From Chitinophaga hostae (lineage in GTDB: Bacteria > Bacteroidota > Bacteroidia > Chitinophagales > Chitinophagaceae): a DNA stretch of 64,000 nt. The translations under genes were made by a program, and so were the position numbers. The notes beneath the pieces were generated by a model that made no database searches, was not told the origin of the DNA, and worked only from the letters and a program-made list of their open reading frames with translations. Below are positions 10,321 to 20,969 of the stretch, piece by piece. Numbering within the stretch: the first letter of the stretch is position 1; each line of letters opens with the position of its first letter. The stretch covers positions 276,672 to 340,671 of the forward strand of contig NZ_JAGTXB010000008.1 in assembly GCF_018224885.1 (NCBI RefSeq), given 5' to 3'.

Positions 10321-13300
10321 TTATTGCTGTGCCTGTACGCCTCCGACCGTAGCGGCTGCAGGAGCAACCACATTGGGTGTCAGGCTCAGGAATGGACTCA
10401 GGTAGGTCGGATTGAATACGGTTGGCGAAGCTAATCCGGTAACTACTGATGGTTGCACCAGGCCGGTAGTATGTGTACCTGCAAATGCCACTACCTGGTT
10501 ATAATTGACAGCACCTACAAAGTTGGTGTAAGCCGTAATGCTTCGTCCCGTTTGATTGGACAGCGCCTGTACTGCCGCCGGATCATGGGCTACATTACAC
10601 ATCAGCAACATTGTCCGTCCCTGTGGGGCGCTCTGAATCATAGGGGCGAGTTCTTCTATCGGCGCCATCGTTCCAGCGGCCGTCTGGAACAAGCCAGGCT
10701 CTCCATGGCTACCGATAACAGCAACACCTCGTGGAACTGTTGGTTCAAGGCTGGCCATATCGCTGATCAGCGCTGCATCTGAAGACAGTTCCCTGGCCGT
10801 ACCTGTAGAGAACCTCGATATACCAAACCTGGCAACACCTGTTCCCAGCTCTGCTACGTTTCCAATTAACGCACCTCTTTCCAGTCCTCTCTCGCCATCA
10901 ACCGCCACACCTACGGTACCCCCTACCAGTCCGCCGGGAGAACTGAGGGAAGACACCGTATTCAGGGCATGCCTCATTTCCGCGTCCTGCGCAGCAGTAG
11001 TACCGCCGCTATAGGAAACACCCAGTTGTATGGCACTCGTGGTAGTTACCGCAATACCTCCCGCAGTGGCCATGGCTCCCGCTGCCAGCACCAGCAAAGG
11101 TGTGGCTGCACCGGCAGTGAATATAGTCAGCAAACCGGCCCCCAGCAATAACAAACCGCCAAGTAAAGTGGCGCCGCCGCGGCTCCAGAAAGAACGTTCT
11201 CCTCCTCCACCGCCGCCGCTGCCGGTACCTCCCGGCGTTCCGCTGGAACTGCCTCCTGGTGTACCCTGCGGACTACCACCAGGACTACCGTTCGGACTAC
11301 CGCCAGGGCTACCCTGCGGGCTGCCACCCGGTACGCCACCCGGAGATCCGCCTGGCCCTCCACTCGGAGAACCACCAGGAGATCCGCCTGGCGCACCTCC
11401 CGGCGTACCGGTAGGACCGCTTTGCGGAGCCGTATCCGGCGGTGGTGAAGCAGGAGTGCCTCCCGGAGAACCGCCTGTTGTTGGTGGTGTGGTGCCCGAA
11501 CCAGAGCCGGAACCAGAGCCACTTCCGCCGGGATGTGTGGGTCCTGAACCATGGGAGCCGCTTCGTCGTCCGCGCGGCAACCGGTAAAGATTGTCATCAC
11601 CGAAATTCCATCGCCCACCGGTACCACTGGCATTCGGTTCCCAGGTAGGCATTCTCCGGAAACCATAACCCTGTCTTCTTAAAACCCGGGCAATATCAGC
11701 TTCCGTTTCACGGCCGGTAGCATGACCGGAAATCGTTACACCATCCATACCCGTTGGATCATGTATCATCACAGGATTATTGGAACAATAGCGATACAAA
11801 TTCATACCATCCACAAATCCCCCGGGATCGCTGCTGGTCCAACGTCCCAGCCACGCCGCATAATAACGTGCACCTACATAATAAAAACCTGTTTCTTCAT
11901 CTCTCTCCTTCCCGCAAAAACGGTAACGTTTCATACTCAGGTCTGCTCCCGGTTTAGAAATACGATAGGCCGAAGTGCCGAAAGGATGATATTCTTCATA
12001 AGAGATCACTTCTCCCGCAGTATTGGTTTCCATCACTGCCGAACCAATATGGTTTCCATATTGATAACGTATCACCGGCACGTTGAGCGCCGACGCAGGA
12101 TCAGCGCCCAGCGTATCAATGGTTTTGGTATCTATCTGTGCAATAGTGCCCACATTATCGGCTACGCGCAGTGTATATCGTTCAAAATCGGGCGCCCCCA
12201 TACCGGTACTTTCACGATAAATTTCTACTGCACCGAGATAAATACGCTCCAGCTTTTTTCCGCCGATGCGCTCAATAATTTTCCGCGCGCGCTGCCCACC
12301 GGAGCCATACACGTAATATGCGTGCCCGCCGCCGCCCAGGTTCACACTACTCAGCTGCGACTGAAAATTCCATTCTATACTGTTAGCCCCCGGCAAATGC
12401 GGCATGGAAGTCATATTGCCTCCCGCATTATGCACATAGGCTCCGGAAAATACGCCCGGCGCATCTCCCGGCATACTGGTGGCCTTCAACCGGTTGGTCA
12501 CATTAGTGGGATCATCTTCATATTCGTACTTATAACGCTGTTGCCAGGTAGCCCCGGTAGCACTGTGTTTCAACGATTGAATATTGCCGCAATCATCAAA
12601 AGCATATTGCTCGGTATATATCCGGACAGCAGTGCTGTTATTCATTTCCGGTAATTGCGGAATGAAGGAGATATCCGTATTGTTACGCTGCGTATCCATC
12701 GTTAAACCCGAATGTTCCCTTCCGCTGGCCTTTGTCAGCTGGTAAACAGCATCATATTCAAACAACGATTCCGGGTACACTACCGTATTCTTAAAAAAAT
12801 GTGTTTGCTGCGCATCATCCCGGATCTGGGTGATGTTACCTTTGGGATCATAGGTAAACGAAATATTCTGCAGTGCTGCCGCTTCGGCATCTGTATCTTT
12901 CTGTAAGGTCAGCAGATCCGTTAAGCGGAAAGTCAGCGGATCATAGAAATATTTCGTGATGGTGCCATTACCATATTGCGCCATTTGTCTTTGCCCCCGG
13001 GCATCATAATCCTGGCTTTTCAGGAACGGAATAAAGGCGCCTGCTCCACGAATCTTCACATTCAGCGTGGCAATATGATTGGCTTCATTATAGATGGGTT
13101 GTACAATGGATTGATCCGGCAATGTAGCCATCACAGGGCGGTTTAGCGCATCAAATGTTCCGGAGGAAGAATAAGTGGCTGTTTCCAGCAACGGATCGGC
13201 AGCTGTAAGAATATCCGGGATCACCACAAGCCCTTTCAGTGGGGTCCAGTCTATCAGCTGTTTGTAATCTTTCGTTAGTCTTTTCTCTGCTTCGGTAATA

Positions 13301-16300
13301 TTACCTTTGAAATCGATGTGCTTAACAGTGCTCACACCACTCTGATCATACACCTGGTATACTTTTCCTTTCATGTTCAGCAACCTGGCCTGTGCATCGG
13401 GAAACAGGTCGCCATACACGATGCGTGCATACATCCATTCGGTAGCTCCTATTTTCAGGTAACTGCTCACCGGGCGGTCCATGGCATCGAACTCAAAACG
13501 GTAATACTGCCCGGCAGCATTCCACATTTTGTAAATGCGGCCCTGTACATCCTGGAATACCCATTTCTTTCCTTTTTCAGCAGTATCGGAATACATAGGC
13601 GCACCGGCGAGATTGCTTACGCCATAACTAACCAGCCGATTCAGCTGATCGAACGATTTGGAATATCTTCCCAATGCATCTGTTTCCACCCATACGGCTG
13701 TTTTTTTACCGCCTCCGTAATCTGCCACCGTCATCAAAGGCCGGCCCATGGAGTCTGCATGAAAAGTAGCCGGTGTCTGATTATGGCGTGCAGCCAGCCA
13801 TGCAGCCCTTGTTTCCGGATCGGCCGGTTCCGGATCTGCCGGCAACGGGCTGCCACGGTCACTGTACCATTGACTGGCCACTACGTTATCATTTACATCG
13901 TACGATTTAAAATACCAGGGATTGAACTCCGTATTGGAAAAAGTGCCGTTAGGGAATGCTGTTTTAATTAACCTGCCGGTAGGATCGTAGTAACGGGTTG
14001 CCGTTGCACCGGTTTCCACCAATTCACTTTCAGATTCGAAATGAAAAGTAGTACTGAAATAAGGTTCATATTTTTTCACCATATTCCCCTTATTGTTATA
14101 GATGGTGCGGCCATTGCCAATCCAGCGCGGATCCGCGTCTACCTCATCTGCGGTATGGGTAACAGGATTCCATACCTTCGCTTTACCGGGGTTCACCTGG
14201 TTTTTGGTCATGATTACACCGCCGTTACCATTGGAATAAGCGTAACTCTCCTGCCAACGCGGATTGGAAACGCCATGCTGTTCCCTGCTGAAACAATGCA
14301 CATAATTGGGTTTACCATTATTTACCCAGTTAAAAAGATCATACTCCATGTAGTTGGTAGGATCTGCCAGCGTATCGCCGTCACTGCTGCCGGCCTTTCC
14401 CATAACAGCTATTTTAACCACAAATCCAAGTTCATCTGTTTCCACTGCAGAACGGTTTCCGTTGGGATCAGTGAGCAACCAGGGTTTCAGCACCCGGTAA
14501 TCATTGTCTGCCGTTACGGTATTACCGATCGCGTCTGTGCAGCTTTGCACCAGTATATGCAGGTCGTCGTATTGTATATGATGTTCTCTTCCGAATACAT
14601 CTTTTGTACCGGTAGGAATATAAAAATCAACTGCGGGGGTGGCAGAAAAAATATCTGTTCCCGAAGGCGCCCACCAATGCGCATCAGCTTCTGTATGTGT
14701 ATAGCCTGCCGCTGCGAGCATTGCCGGCGTTACTTCGGCGCCATAATACTTGGTGACCAGGTTTTGTGTAAATGTGAGCTGATATTTTTTATGTACAAAG
14801 CCTAACGCTGAAAGCGTTCCCAATGCCAGCGGACCGGAGAGATCATCTTTCAGGAAATAGATCCGGCCATGAGCGGATAATCTTTTTTGAATACTACCTG
14901 TAAACTCTTCTTCATACTGTATAACAGGAGCTCCCGGAACGCCTGCCAGGTTTATTTTATGCAGATAAAAACCGGGAGGCTGCGTAATACCGGCTACTTC
15001 ATATGCCATCGATTCACATAGCTCACGTAAACGATAGGTATCGTCTCCGGTCACATCTGTTGTATAAACAGTTTCATTATAAGCAATATGCAGTTTCCGC
15101 TGTTCATCCCACACTTTATCCGGAATATCATTGGGCGCCACAGGTCTGCTTAACCGCGGATATACTACCGCAACGGATTTGGTCGTATATCCCAGGTCGT
15201 CTGTTTCCAGCACAAAGGAATGTGCGATGCGGGGATCTGCCTGGTTTCGCTCAAACGCATAGGTAATACTTTCTGATGGCAGTACCAGGAAGGACGCATA
15301 TGGGTTACTCCCTTTAGGTTGTATCAGGCGTATTTCATTGTTGGCCTGCATGGCAGTATAAGGACAAGATTCCTGCGCAGTTCCGTCAAATGCATATACC
15401 TCTGTCCGCAGGTGCTGACCTTTACATGCCCGTAGCGCCTCGTGAATTTCATCAGGCTGCAAACCTGCCGGCAATACAGGATCCGGCATATCATAAGGTG
15501 TAATAGTACCATTAAAATATTCTGCCGCACACTGGTGCAGCAATCGCTGGTTAGCGAGGTAAGCACCGGTATGGAACCAGGAAATAGTGGTGATGGGAGG
15601 CTGGTGCAGATCTTCCTCTACTACATTCAGCGCAACGTTGAGTTTAAACTGGCTGAATACTTCTGTATCATTTTGTTCTACCCGGGCAAATCCCCGGAAC
15701 TCCTTTTCTGTAGCATCGTAGTAGCCGTGGCGGTAGCTGTAGGTGTTGGTAAAAATAGTTTCCCTGATCTTATCAGCAGTAGTTACACGGGAAATGCAAT
15801 GCACCGGAAACGGGAGCTTCGTGATCCAGGGAATTCCTTTCTGTTTATCTTCCAGGTAATAAAAGGTAGAAGATTTATATGCTATGGTCACTTCTTTGCC
15901 ACAATTATTTTTATGGCCGATCAGTAAGGCAGGTTTCTTACCACCCATCAGATCGATATACTGCAATGGTTTACTGGCTATCGGCGACGCATATACGATA
16001 GCTGCCGTACCGGCTCCCAGGAAATCCATCACAGATACATGAGACATATTATCCACGGCAGGAAAAGCACTGAGTATTTCCGGAGCAGCGGCCCATTCGT
16101 TGCCGTTGAGGTTCATCCATACGCTGAAATTATTTTTTCCCAGGTAAACTATATCGGTAGTGCCGGAGCCGTCAATATCCGCGAGTCTTAAATAGGCAGG
16201 ATTAAACTGATCAGGGTGATCGAATACCGGCGCGTGGTCCATACTCACCTTCGCACCAAAACGGCCATAGCCGAGATTAGGCCAGTAACATATTTCACCG

Positions 16301-18165
16301 TTCCGGATGCGGACAATATCCGTCAGCGCATCGCCGCTCATATCCGCCAGGAAAATACATTGCTCCCGGTCAGCAAAAACAATGGCAGGTCCTTTTTCCT
16401 CATCGGTGGCTTTCATCACTGTTTCCGGCACCTCAAAGCCTTTCTCTCCCGCCCCGGCATGCCAGCGTAGCTGGTATTCATCGGTATAGAGCATGTCCGG
16501 CATATGATCCCCGGTGAGGTCAATGAAACGCATATTCGCTTCTTTGGGATAGAGCACCGGTGTTTGTTTAAAATACCGCATCCCTTCCCACACAGCATCT
16601 TCTGTTAACTTGAAAAATCCGTTGAATTGTTTGTCTACCTGCACCAGGTATTTAATTCCATTCCCTTCCAGCTCTTGTATCATCACGCCTTTATTAAGTC
16701 CCCCGTAAGAGGGCTTCGGCGCTACCGGCCGTGCCGGAGAAAACTGTCCGTTACCGAGATTGGATTTATAATACCATCCTCCGCCCTGCTCGGTGAGGAT
16801 TCCTGCAACGCCTTCACTATAAAGATCAACCCAGAGGTAGGTTTTATCATCTATACCCACCGGCGCGTGTACCAGGTTATCGGGGCTCACCGATTGCACA
16901 CTGGTGTTCCATTCATGCGACTGGTACTGCAGTTCCAGTTCCGGGAGATGTTTTGTGAGGTAGCTGTTGGCGCCGGCATCCCAGAGATGCCCGTTCTGTC
17001 TGGCTCTCACGAGGAAAGAGTAGCCGTTTACCTGGTCGCCGTTACCGGTCAGTGGAAGTGCATCATCATAAAACAGCTGTAACGATTTTACGAGGCAGGG
17101 GTTTACCGGCAGCAGCATATCCGGGAAACAGTGAAATATCATCACCCTGCTGCATCTGCGGTAGGTGCGTATTTCAAAGCCTGAGCGGTAGGAGGAAAAA
17201 GGATCTTTGCGGCAGATCCAATCGTTTTTTTCCTGGTCAATATCACCCGGAATATCGGCTGCGGTATCGTGTTCACCATAGTCAAAAATTACTTTAAAAA
17301 GAAAATCGCTTTCGGCCGGCAGTGTATCGCCCAGGTAATAGGGCTGCTGGTTACCGTATAGCACTTTCTTGATGTAGAGCTGTGTGCAATGATGAAGCCG
17401 GTGGGTTTCATTTTGCATCGCAGGAATACCGGCGAAGTCTTCTTTTTTATACTGCACCAGCACCAGGTTTCCTTTGTCATCATGCGTGCGGCATAGCAGC
17501 CATTTAAATACCCGGCTGTCATCATCAGGATCAGTAAGCCTGCTGTCGGCTGTAAAACCATAATAAGAAATATGATTATCGGCGGAAACAATCCGCCAGT
17601 GCACCTGTGCTGTATTATCGTCCATCCATTTTTCGATACGGGTAAAGGAGCCTTCTATCCTGGGGCGGTAACGCATTACGGTGTAGTTTACACCGTTTAC
17701 CATTCTGGGAACGGGCGTATTTTTCCATTCGCTGCCATTCCACTCCAGCAAGGGGATCAGGTCTTCCGCTCCGGACAACACGAAAGTATCTGACGCTGTG
17801 GCGTCATGGTAACGGGGCAAACCATCTTCTGTTTTACGGCTGATCGAAGGGATGGCGATTTCCCATCCTAATCCGAAACTGCCGTTACCACTGCCGGAAT
17901 GATAAGCCAGGTCAAAGCCCGGTAAATACCCGTTACGCCCGGGACTGTACGGAATTGGAATAGAAAAGGAAGCTGTACCGGAAACTGCATTCACATTAAA
18001 TTTCTCGTCGATTCCTTTAATGGCGCCACCTCCCTTTGGCAATGCAACAACGGGCATCTCCATGTTGCCGGATGAGGATGAGGCAGAATCGTTGCCAGAT
18101 GAGAATACGCTCCGTCCGGGATAATCCGAAGGATTACCCGTTTTTTTGGGGTCATGAAGAGGCAT
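10321..18165 (-). CDS. Tc toxin TcB-TcC fusion with C-terminal effector
   Basis: This 2614-aa protein joins TcB and TcC, which are separate in Photorhabdus. Order: SpvB-like N-terminal domain (about 35-320), the TcB middle region with the conserved LADIDGSGTTDIVYLG block near 655-675, many YD/RHS repeats (about 1300-2060), and the RHS core ending in DPTGM at 2136-2140, where TcC proteins cleave themselves. The remaining 472 residues are the encapsulated effector. They contain a Gly/Ser/Pro-rich linker (2200-2322), a hydrophobic hairpin (2331-2382) and a terminal domain with IGSHGEPG (His2487) and MLLMCNVA (Cys2523), which resembles a clan CD cysteine-peptidase (caspase/CHAT/C80-like) dyad. 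The cocoon stores the effector unfolded until it docks on TcA. The gene is first in the Tc operon. Assignment to Tc is very secure; the effector activity is inferred. Confidence 0.93.
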   Translation of the reverse strand: MPLHDPKKTGNPSDYPGRSVFSSGNDSASSSSGNMEMPVVALPKGGGAIKGIDEKFNVNAVSGTASFSIPIPYSPGRNGYLPGFDLAYHSGSGNGSFGLGWEIAIPSISRKTEDGLPRYHDATASDTFVLSGAEDLIPLLEWNGSEWKNTPVPRMVNGVNYTVMRYRPRIEGSFTRIEKWMDDNTAQVHWRIVSADNHISYYGFTADSRLTDPDDDSRVFKWLLCRTHDDKGNLVLVQYKKEDFAGIPAMQNETHRLHHCTQLYIKKVLYGNQQPYYLGDTLPAESDFLFKVIFDYGEHDTAADIPGDIDQEKNDWICRKDPFSSYRSGFEIRTYRRCSRVMIFHCFPDMLLPVNPCLVKSLQLFYDDALPLTGNGDQVNGYSFLVRARQNGHLWDAGANSYLTKHLPELELQYQSHEWNTSVQSVSPDNLVHAPVGIDDKTYLWVDLYSEGVAGILTEQGGGWYYKSNLGNGQFSPARPVAPKPSYGGLNKGVMIQELEGNGIKYLVQVDKQFNGFFKLTEDAVWEGMRYFKQTPVLYPKEANMRFIDLTGDHMPDMLYTDEYQLRWHAGAGEKGFEVPETVMKATDEEKGPAIVFADREQCIFLADMSGDALTDIVRIRNGEICYWPNLGYGRFGAKVSMDHAPVFDHPDQFNPAYLRLADIDGSGTTDIVYLGKNNFSVWMNLNGNEWAAAPEILSAFPAVDNMSHVSVMDFLGAGTAAIVYASPIASKPLQYIDLMGGKKPALLIGHKNNCGKEVTIAYKSSTFYYLEDKQKGIPWITKLPFPVHCISRVTTADKIRETIFTNTYSYRHGYYDATEKEFRGFARVEQNDTEVFSQFKLNVALNVVEEDLHQPPITTISWFHTGAYLANQRLLHQCAAEYFNGTITPYDMPDPVLPAGLQPDEIHEALRACKGQHLRTEVYAFDGTAQESCPYTAMQANNEIRLIQPKGSNPYASFLVLPSESITYAFERNQADPRIAHSFVLETDDLGYTTKSVAVVYPRLSRPVAPNDIPDKVWDEQRKLHIAYNETVYTTDVTGDDTYRLRELCESMAYEVAGITQPPGFYLHKINLAGVPGAPVIQYEEEFTGSIQKRLSAHGRIYFLKDDLSGPLALGTLSALGFVHKKYQLTFTQNLVTKYYGAEVTPAMLAAAGYTHTEADAHWWAPSGTDIFSATPAVDFYIPTGTKDVFGREHHIQYDDLHILVQSCTDAIGNTVTADNDYRVLKPWLLTDPNGNRSAVETDELGFVVKIAVMGKAGSSDGDTLADPTNYMEYDLFNWVNNGKPNYVHCFSREQHGVSNPRWQESYAYSNGNGGVIMTKNQVNPGKAKVWNPVTHTADEVDADPRWIGNGRTIYNNKGNMVKKYEPYFSTTFHFESESELVETGATATRYYDPTGRLIKTAFPNGTFSNTEFNPWYFKSYDVNDNVVASQWYSDRGSPLPADPEPADPETRAAWLAARHNQTPATFHADSMGRPLMTVADYGGGKKTAVWVETDALGRYSKSFDQLNRLVSYGVSNLAGAPMYSDTAEKGKKWVFQDVQGRIYKMWNAAGQYYRFEFDAMDRPVSSYLKIGATEWMYARIVYGDLFPDAQARLLNMKGKVYQVYDQSGVSTVKHIDFKGNITEAEKRLTKDYKQLIDWTPLKGLVVIPDILTAADPLLETATYSSSGTFDALNRPVMATLPDQSIVQPIYNEANHIATLNVKIRGAGAFIPFLKSQDYDARGQRQMAQYGNGTITKYFYDPLTFRLTDLLTLQKDTDAEAAALQNISFTYDPKGNITQIRDDAQQTHFFKNTVVYPESLFEYDAVYQLTKASGREHSGLTMDTQRNNTDISFIPQLPEMNNSTAVRIYTEQYAFDDCGNIQSLKHSATGATWQQRYKYEYEDDPTNVTNRLKATSMPGDAPGVFSGAYVHNAGGNMTSMPHLPGANSIEWNFQSQLSSVNLGGGGHAYYVYGSGGQRARKIIERIGGKKLERIYLGAVEIYRESTGMGAPDFERYTLRVADNVGTIAQIDTKTIDTLGADPASALNVPVIRYQYGNHIGSAVMETNTAGEVISYEEYHPFGTSAYRISKPGADLSMKRYRFCGKERDEETGFYYVGARYYAAWLGRWTSSDPGGFVDGMNLYRYCSNNPVMIHDPTGMDGVTISGHATGRETEADIARVLRRQGYGFRRMPTWEPNASGTGGRWNFGDDNLYRLPRGRRSGSHGSGPTHPGGSGSGSGSGSGTTPPTTGGSPGGTPASPPPDTAPQSGPTGTPGGAPGGSPGGSPSGGPGGSPGGVPGGSPQGSPGGSPNGSPGGSPQGTPGGSSSGTPGGTGSGGGGGGERSFWSRGGATLLGGLLLLGAGLLTIFTAGAATPLLVLAAGAMATAGGIAVTTTSAIQLGVSYSGGTTAAQDAEMRHALNTVSSLSSPGGLVGGTVGVAVDGERGLERGALIGNVAELGTGVARFGISRFSTGTARELSSDAALISDMASLEPTVPRGVAVIGSHGEPGLFQTAAGTMAPIEELAPMIQSAPQGRTMLLMCNVAHDPAAVQALSNQTGRSITAYTNFVGAVNYNQVVAFAGTHTTGLVQPSVVTGLASPTVFNPTYLSPFLSLTPNVVAPAAATVGGVQAQQ
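11200..11568 (-). repeat. Gly-Ser-Pro low-complexity repeat in the Tc effector linker
   Basis: A 123-residue tract of the TcB-TcC protein is built from short units such as GGSP, GGTP and QGSPGGSPNG. A pure (GS)n stretch comes before it and a Gly run after it. At the DNA level it is a degenerate tandem array with triplet-based units, so its length may vary between strains. It also opens spurious long frames on the other strand. Confidence 0.85.
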
Positions 18166-18347
18166 AATCTACTTTTTGTTTTTTAGGGTTTGGGGTTCCT
18201 GTAATAAAAGTAAATCTTTTCTTGTAACAACGTGTCATTTTTTCCGGCGTACAAAAAAAATAACAATGGAACAACATTCCTTAGTGCGTACGCTACACAC
18301 AAAGCGACTGGCAATTTATTACACCAGCTGAACTAATACTGCAGTAG

Positions 18348-20864
18348 TTAAAACTGTAACCTGAAGCTGCCGAAAACGCCAAACCCTGATCGTTGCGGAT
18401 TCGCCGCGCTGTTTGGATACAAACGCCATACAGCATCTACCCGGAAGAAATGAAAGATGTTATCCAGACCGGTACCTATTTCAGTGTAGGTTTTCCCTTT
18501 AAAGGAATGCATACCATAGCCGGGAAATTCCATTTTATTATAGATAATATTTTCACGCGAGAGATCGCCTACCACTGCTTTTACATTCCAAAACTGCCGT
18601 ATCCCGCTTCTTCTCATAAATGGCAGCAGGTTAAGTAACTTCCCATCAAAATTGTGTTCCAGGTTAAAGCCTGCATACCGGTCGCTGATAAATTCATATT
18701 TATTCATCAGGCTAAAGGACTCCTTATTATAGTAATACGTTTCGTTGCCGGGATGTATCTGTAACAGCATAAACGGCAACTTGTCTGCGAAAATACGGCC
18801 CCCATACAACTGGTAAGTCACCTGTCCCCATCGTGGTATGCGGAAACGCTGATTGACACTTAAACTAACCCTTTGATATCCGTACTGACTGCCTAATACA
18901 CCAGCGGCTGCGGTCCCGTATAATAATTCAACTACCGGGAGATGCCCCCGCACGCGCCGTACTTTGCGTGGCGTACGTATTTCATGCTCACCCAGCGCAT
19001 ATCTCAACTTCAGCTGCCATTCCGTATTAATGACGTCACCAACGGCATTTTCAGGCAGGAATATTTTGTGAGGCGGCAACGGTGACAAAGTACTGAAGCT
19101 GCTATGCAGGAAAGTTCCTTCCACAGAAAAACTCATGGGTAACTTTTTCGAAATACTGAATTTCATTTCGCGTTCGCGGATGAATTTCTGTGGAATGTTC
19201 CGGCGGCGGACTACCTGTCCGAATATATTATCCAGGGAAACTTCTTCCCCGTTAAATCCCCGTTGACGGTTGTCAAGATCATCTTTGAAAGAAGTAAATA
19301 TGCTATATCCATTTTTCCCCGGAAGATTCCATGCCATAGCTACCTTTCCTTTGAGCGCCTTATCACCCGTACCATAAGCGAGGTATCCCGACAGGCGCAA
19401 CTGGCGGCTGAATTCCGGCGTGGTGCCCAGATCAAAGCGGAGCCGGGTTCCTTCCACCGGGTTGCGGCTAACCCATTTATACCAGGGTCCGATTTCCACC
19501 ATGCCCAACTTTAAGTGTCCATCCAGCAAAAAAGTTATTTTATCACTCAAACTTTTGAATGCAGGCATCGCTCTCAGTGTATCCACCAGCGTCATTGCCA
19601 ATGCCTCGTTGGTGGTCAGGTTTTCCGGACGGTGTTGATTCCAGTAAATATTTCCTGCTGCAGCTGCGCTGTCAGCAATCACTACTTCCTCTTTATTACG
19701 GCCAGCTGCTATCTTCACACGAACATCAGGATCATTTATTTTCACCTGCCGGTAATGGGTTGTTTTACGGGCAATGAAAGTATTGCGCTCCTTTCCCAGC
19801 GGCGCCAGTTCCACAATAAATCTATCTTTCAATACTACCCACTCCCTTTCCTCCCTTGTAGCGAATTCCTGTATGATCTCCAATCGTTTTACAAAATTAA
19901 TATTCACTGCTCCATTCACACTCATACTGATTTTCGACAGGGCCCAGGTGGGACCATGAATCCAGCAGTCGCCCGTAAATACATTTTCTCCTTCGCGTTT
20001 AGGTGTAAAGGCCAGGTGAAAATAAGGTACGCCATTAAGCGTTACAGTATCCAATGCTTTATAATGATAGTATTTGTCGCCGGTAACACTTACGGGGCTT
20101 ATAAATTCCCTCCCAAAAATCTGCATATAATCCTGGTAGGAATTTATCTTTTGGTTGATACCGCCAAGATATTGCATCACCGATTCATTCCTGATTCCGC
20201 CGCTGTGTAATGCTTTAATTTCCTCCCTTACACGCGGCGGCGATGCGGTAACATAATAATCGGAGATCGTTTCGCTTAAAAAAACGGGTAAAAAAGAGCC
20301 GCTTTCAGAAACACTGTCCACACGATCCAGTATAAATTTAAATGGCCTCATGATGCCTGAATGCTGCCATTTTGTTTTATCGAGATTAGCAATGTCAATT
20401 TCCAGTTTATTGTACAATTCTGCATAATAGGTATCATATCGCCCGGGCGTGTTTTCCTTTTTGTGCGCCACGATCTGCCGCCACCATACCAGGCCCCGGT
20501 TCATTTTCCCTTTCACCTCCACGCCTTCCTTCACAGTGGTCTGCAGCTGAATCAACAGCGAGGTTGGTTTACCGGTTATTTCCGGCTCCAGGGATAATAC
20601 CTGGTAGCCGACATAACGCACAATTAACGTATCATGGTTATCATGACTTTTTTTCAGATGGAAATACCCGGCACTGTCCGTCATACAACCAAAGCCACCT
20701 CTTTTCCAGTATACGGTGGCATAAGGCAATCCTTCCTGTGAAAATGCAGCAACGACCCTTCCGGTGATAACCGCCGGGATTTGCGCATCAACACGGGAAA
20801 TAACAAGCAGCAGGCAACAACAGAAAATCCAGCGATTCACAGCACAGTTGTAGGCAATACTCAT
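18348..20864 (-). CDS. DUF5686 outer-membrane protein with carboxypeptidase-regulatory-like domain
   Basis: The protein has 838 aa from the ATG at 20864. That start gives a clean signal peptide (a hydrophobic CCCLLLV core cut after VDAQ); an upstream extension is possible but would bury it. A CarboxypepD_reg-like beta-sandwich (about 30-110, with TGRV and GYF...VGYQ) is followed by the long DUF5686 region, which ends in a beta-barrel-like C-terminus closing on Phe (FRLQF). Bacteroidota carry many such proteins. They are thought to sit in the outer membrane, but their function is not settled. It stands between the Tc operon and the divergent YceI cluster, with no sign of cotranscription with either. 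Confidence 0.85.
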   Translation of the reverse strand: MSIAYNCAVNRWIFCCCLLLVISRVDAQIPAVITGRVVAAFSQEGLPYATVYWKRGGFGCMTDSAGYFHLKKSHDNHDTLIVRYVGYQVLSLEPEITGKPTSLLIQLQTTVKEGVEVKGKMNRGLVWWRQIVAHKKENTPGRYDTYYAELYNKLEIDIANLDKTKWQHSGIMRPFKFILDRVDSVSESGSFLPVFLSETISDYYVTASPPRVREEIKALHSGGIRNESVMQYLGGINQKINSYQDYMQIFGREFISPVSVTGDKYYHYKALDTVTLNGVPYFHLAFTPKREGENVFTGDCWIHGPTWALSKISMSVNGAVNINFVKRLEIIQEFATREEREWVVLKDRFIVELAPLGKERNTFIARKTTHYRQVKINDPDVRVKIAAGRNKEEVVIADSAAAAGNIYWNQHRPENLTTNEALAMTLVDTLRAMPAFKSLSDKITFLLDGHLKLGMVEIGPWYKWVSRNPVEGTRLRFDLGTTPEFSRQLRLSGYLAYGTGDKALKGKVAMAWNLPGKNGYSIFTSFKDDLDNRQRGFNGEEVSLDNIFGQVVRRRNIPQKFIREREMKFSISKKLPMSFSVEGTFLHSSFSTLSPLPPHKIFLPENAVGDVINTEWQLKLRYALGEHEIRTPRKVRRVRGHLPVVELLYGTAAAGVLGSQYGYQRVSLSVNQRFRIPRWGQVTYQLYGGRIFADKLPFMLLQIHPGNETYYYNKESFSLMNKYEFISDRYAGFNLEHNFDGKLLNLLPFMRRSGIRQFWNVKAVVGDLSRENIIYNKMEFPGYGMHSFKGKTYTEIGTGLDNIFHFFRVDAVWRLYPNSAANPQRSGFGVFGSFRLQF

Positions 20865-20969
20865 GCACAAAAAATTGAAGCTCACACAAAATCCAATTAT
20901 TCCACGATGTTTTATACATGACGCCCGAAAAGACATTTCCCCCTATCCCGGCTTTAGCAGGGTATATGA

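Noticed and set aside
11030..11666. Long frames on both strands over the Gly/Ser/Pro region (Pro-Gly-Leu-Pro-type and Arg/Val-rich proteins)
   Set aside because: They are shadows of the triplet repeat in the TcB-TcC gene; no start signals or neighbours support them.
10321..11736. ADP-ribosyltransferase or nuclease effector in the TcB-TcC C-terminus
   Set aside because: No R-S-E, HNH or similar motif is seen. The His/Cys pair is the only recognisable active-site-like feature.
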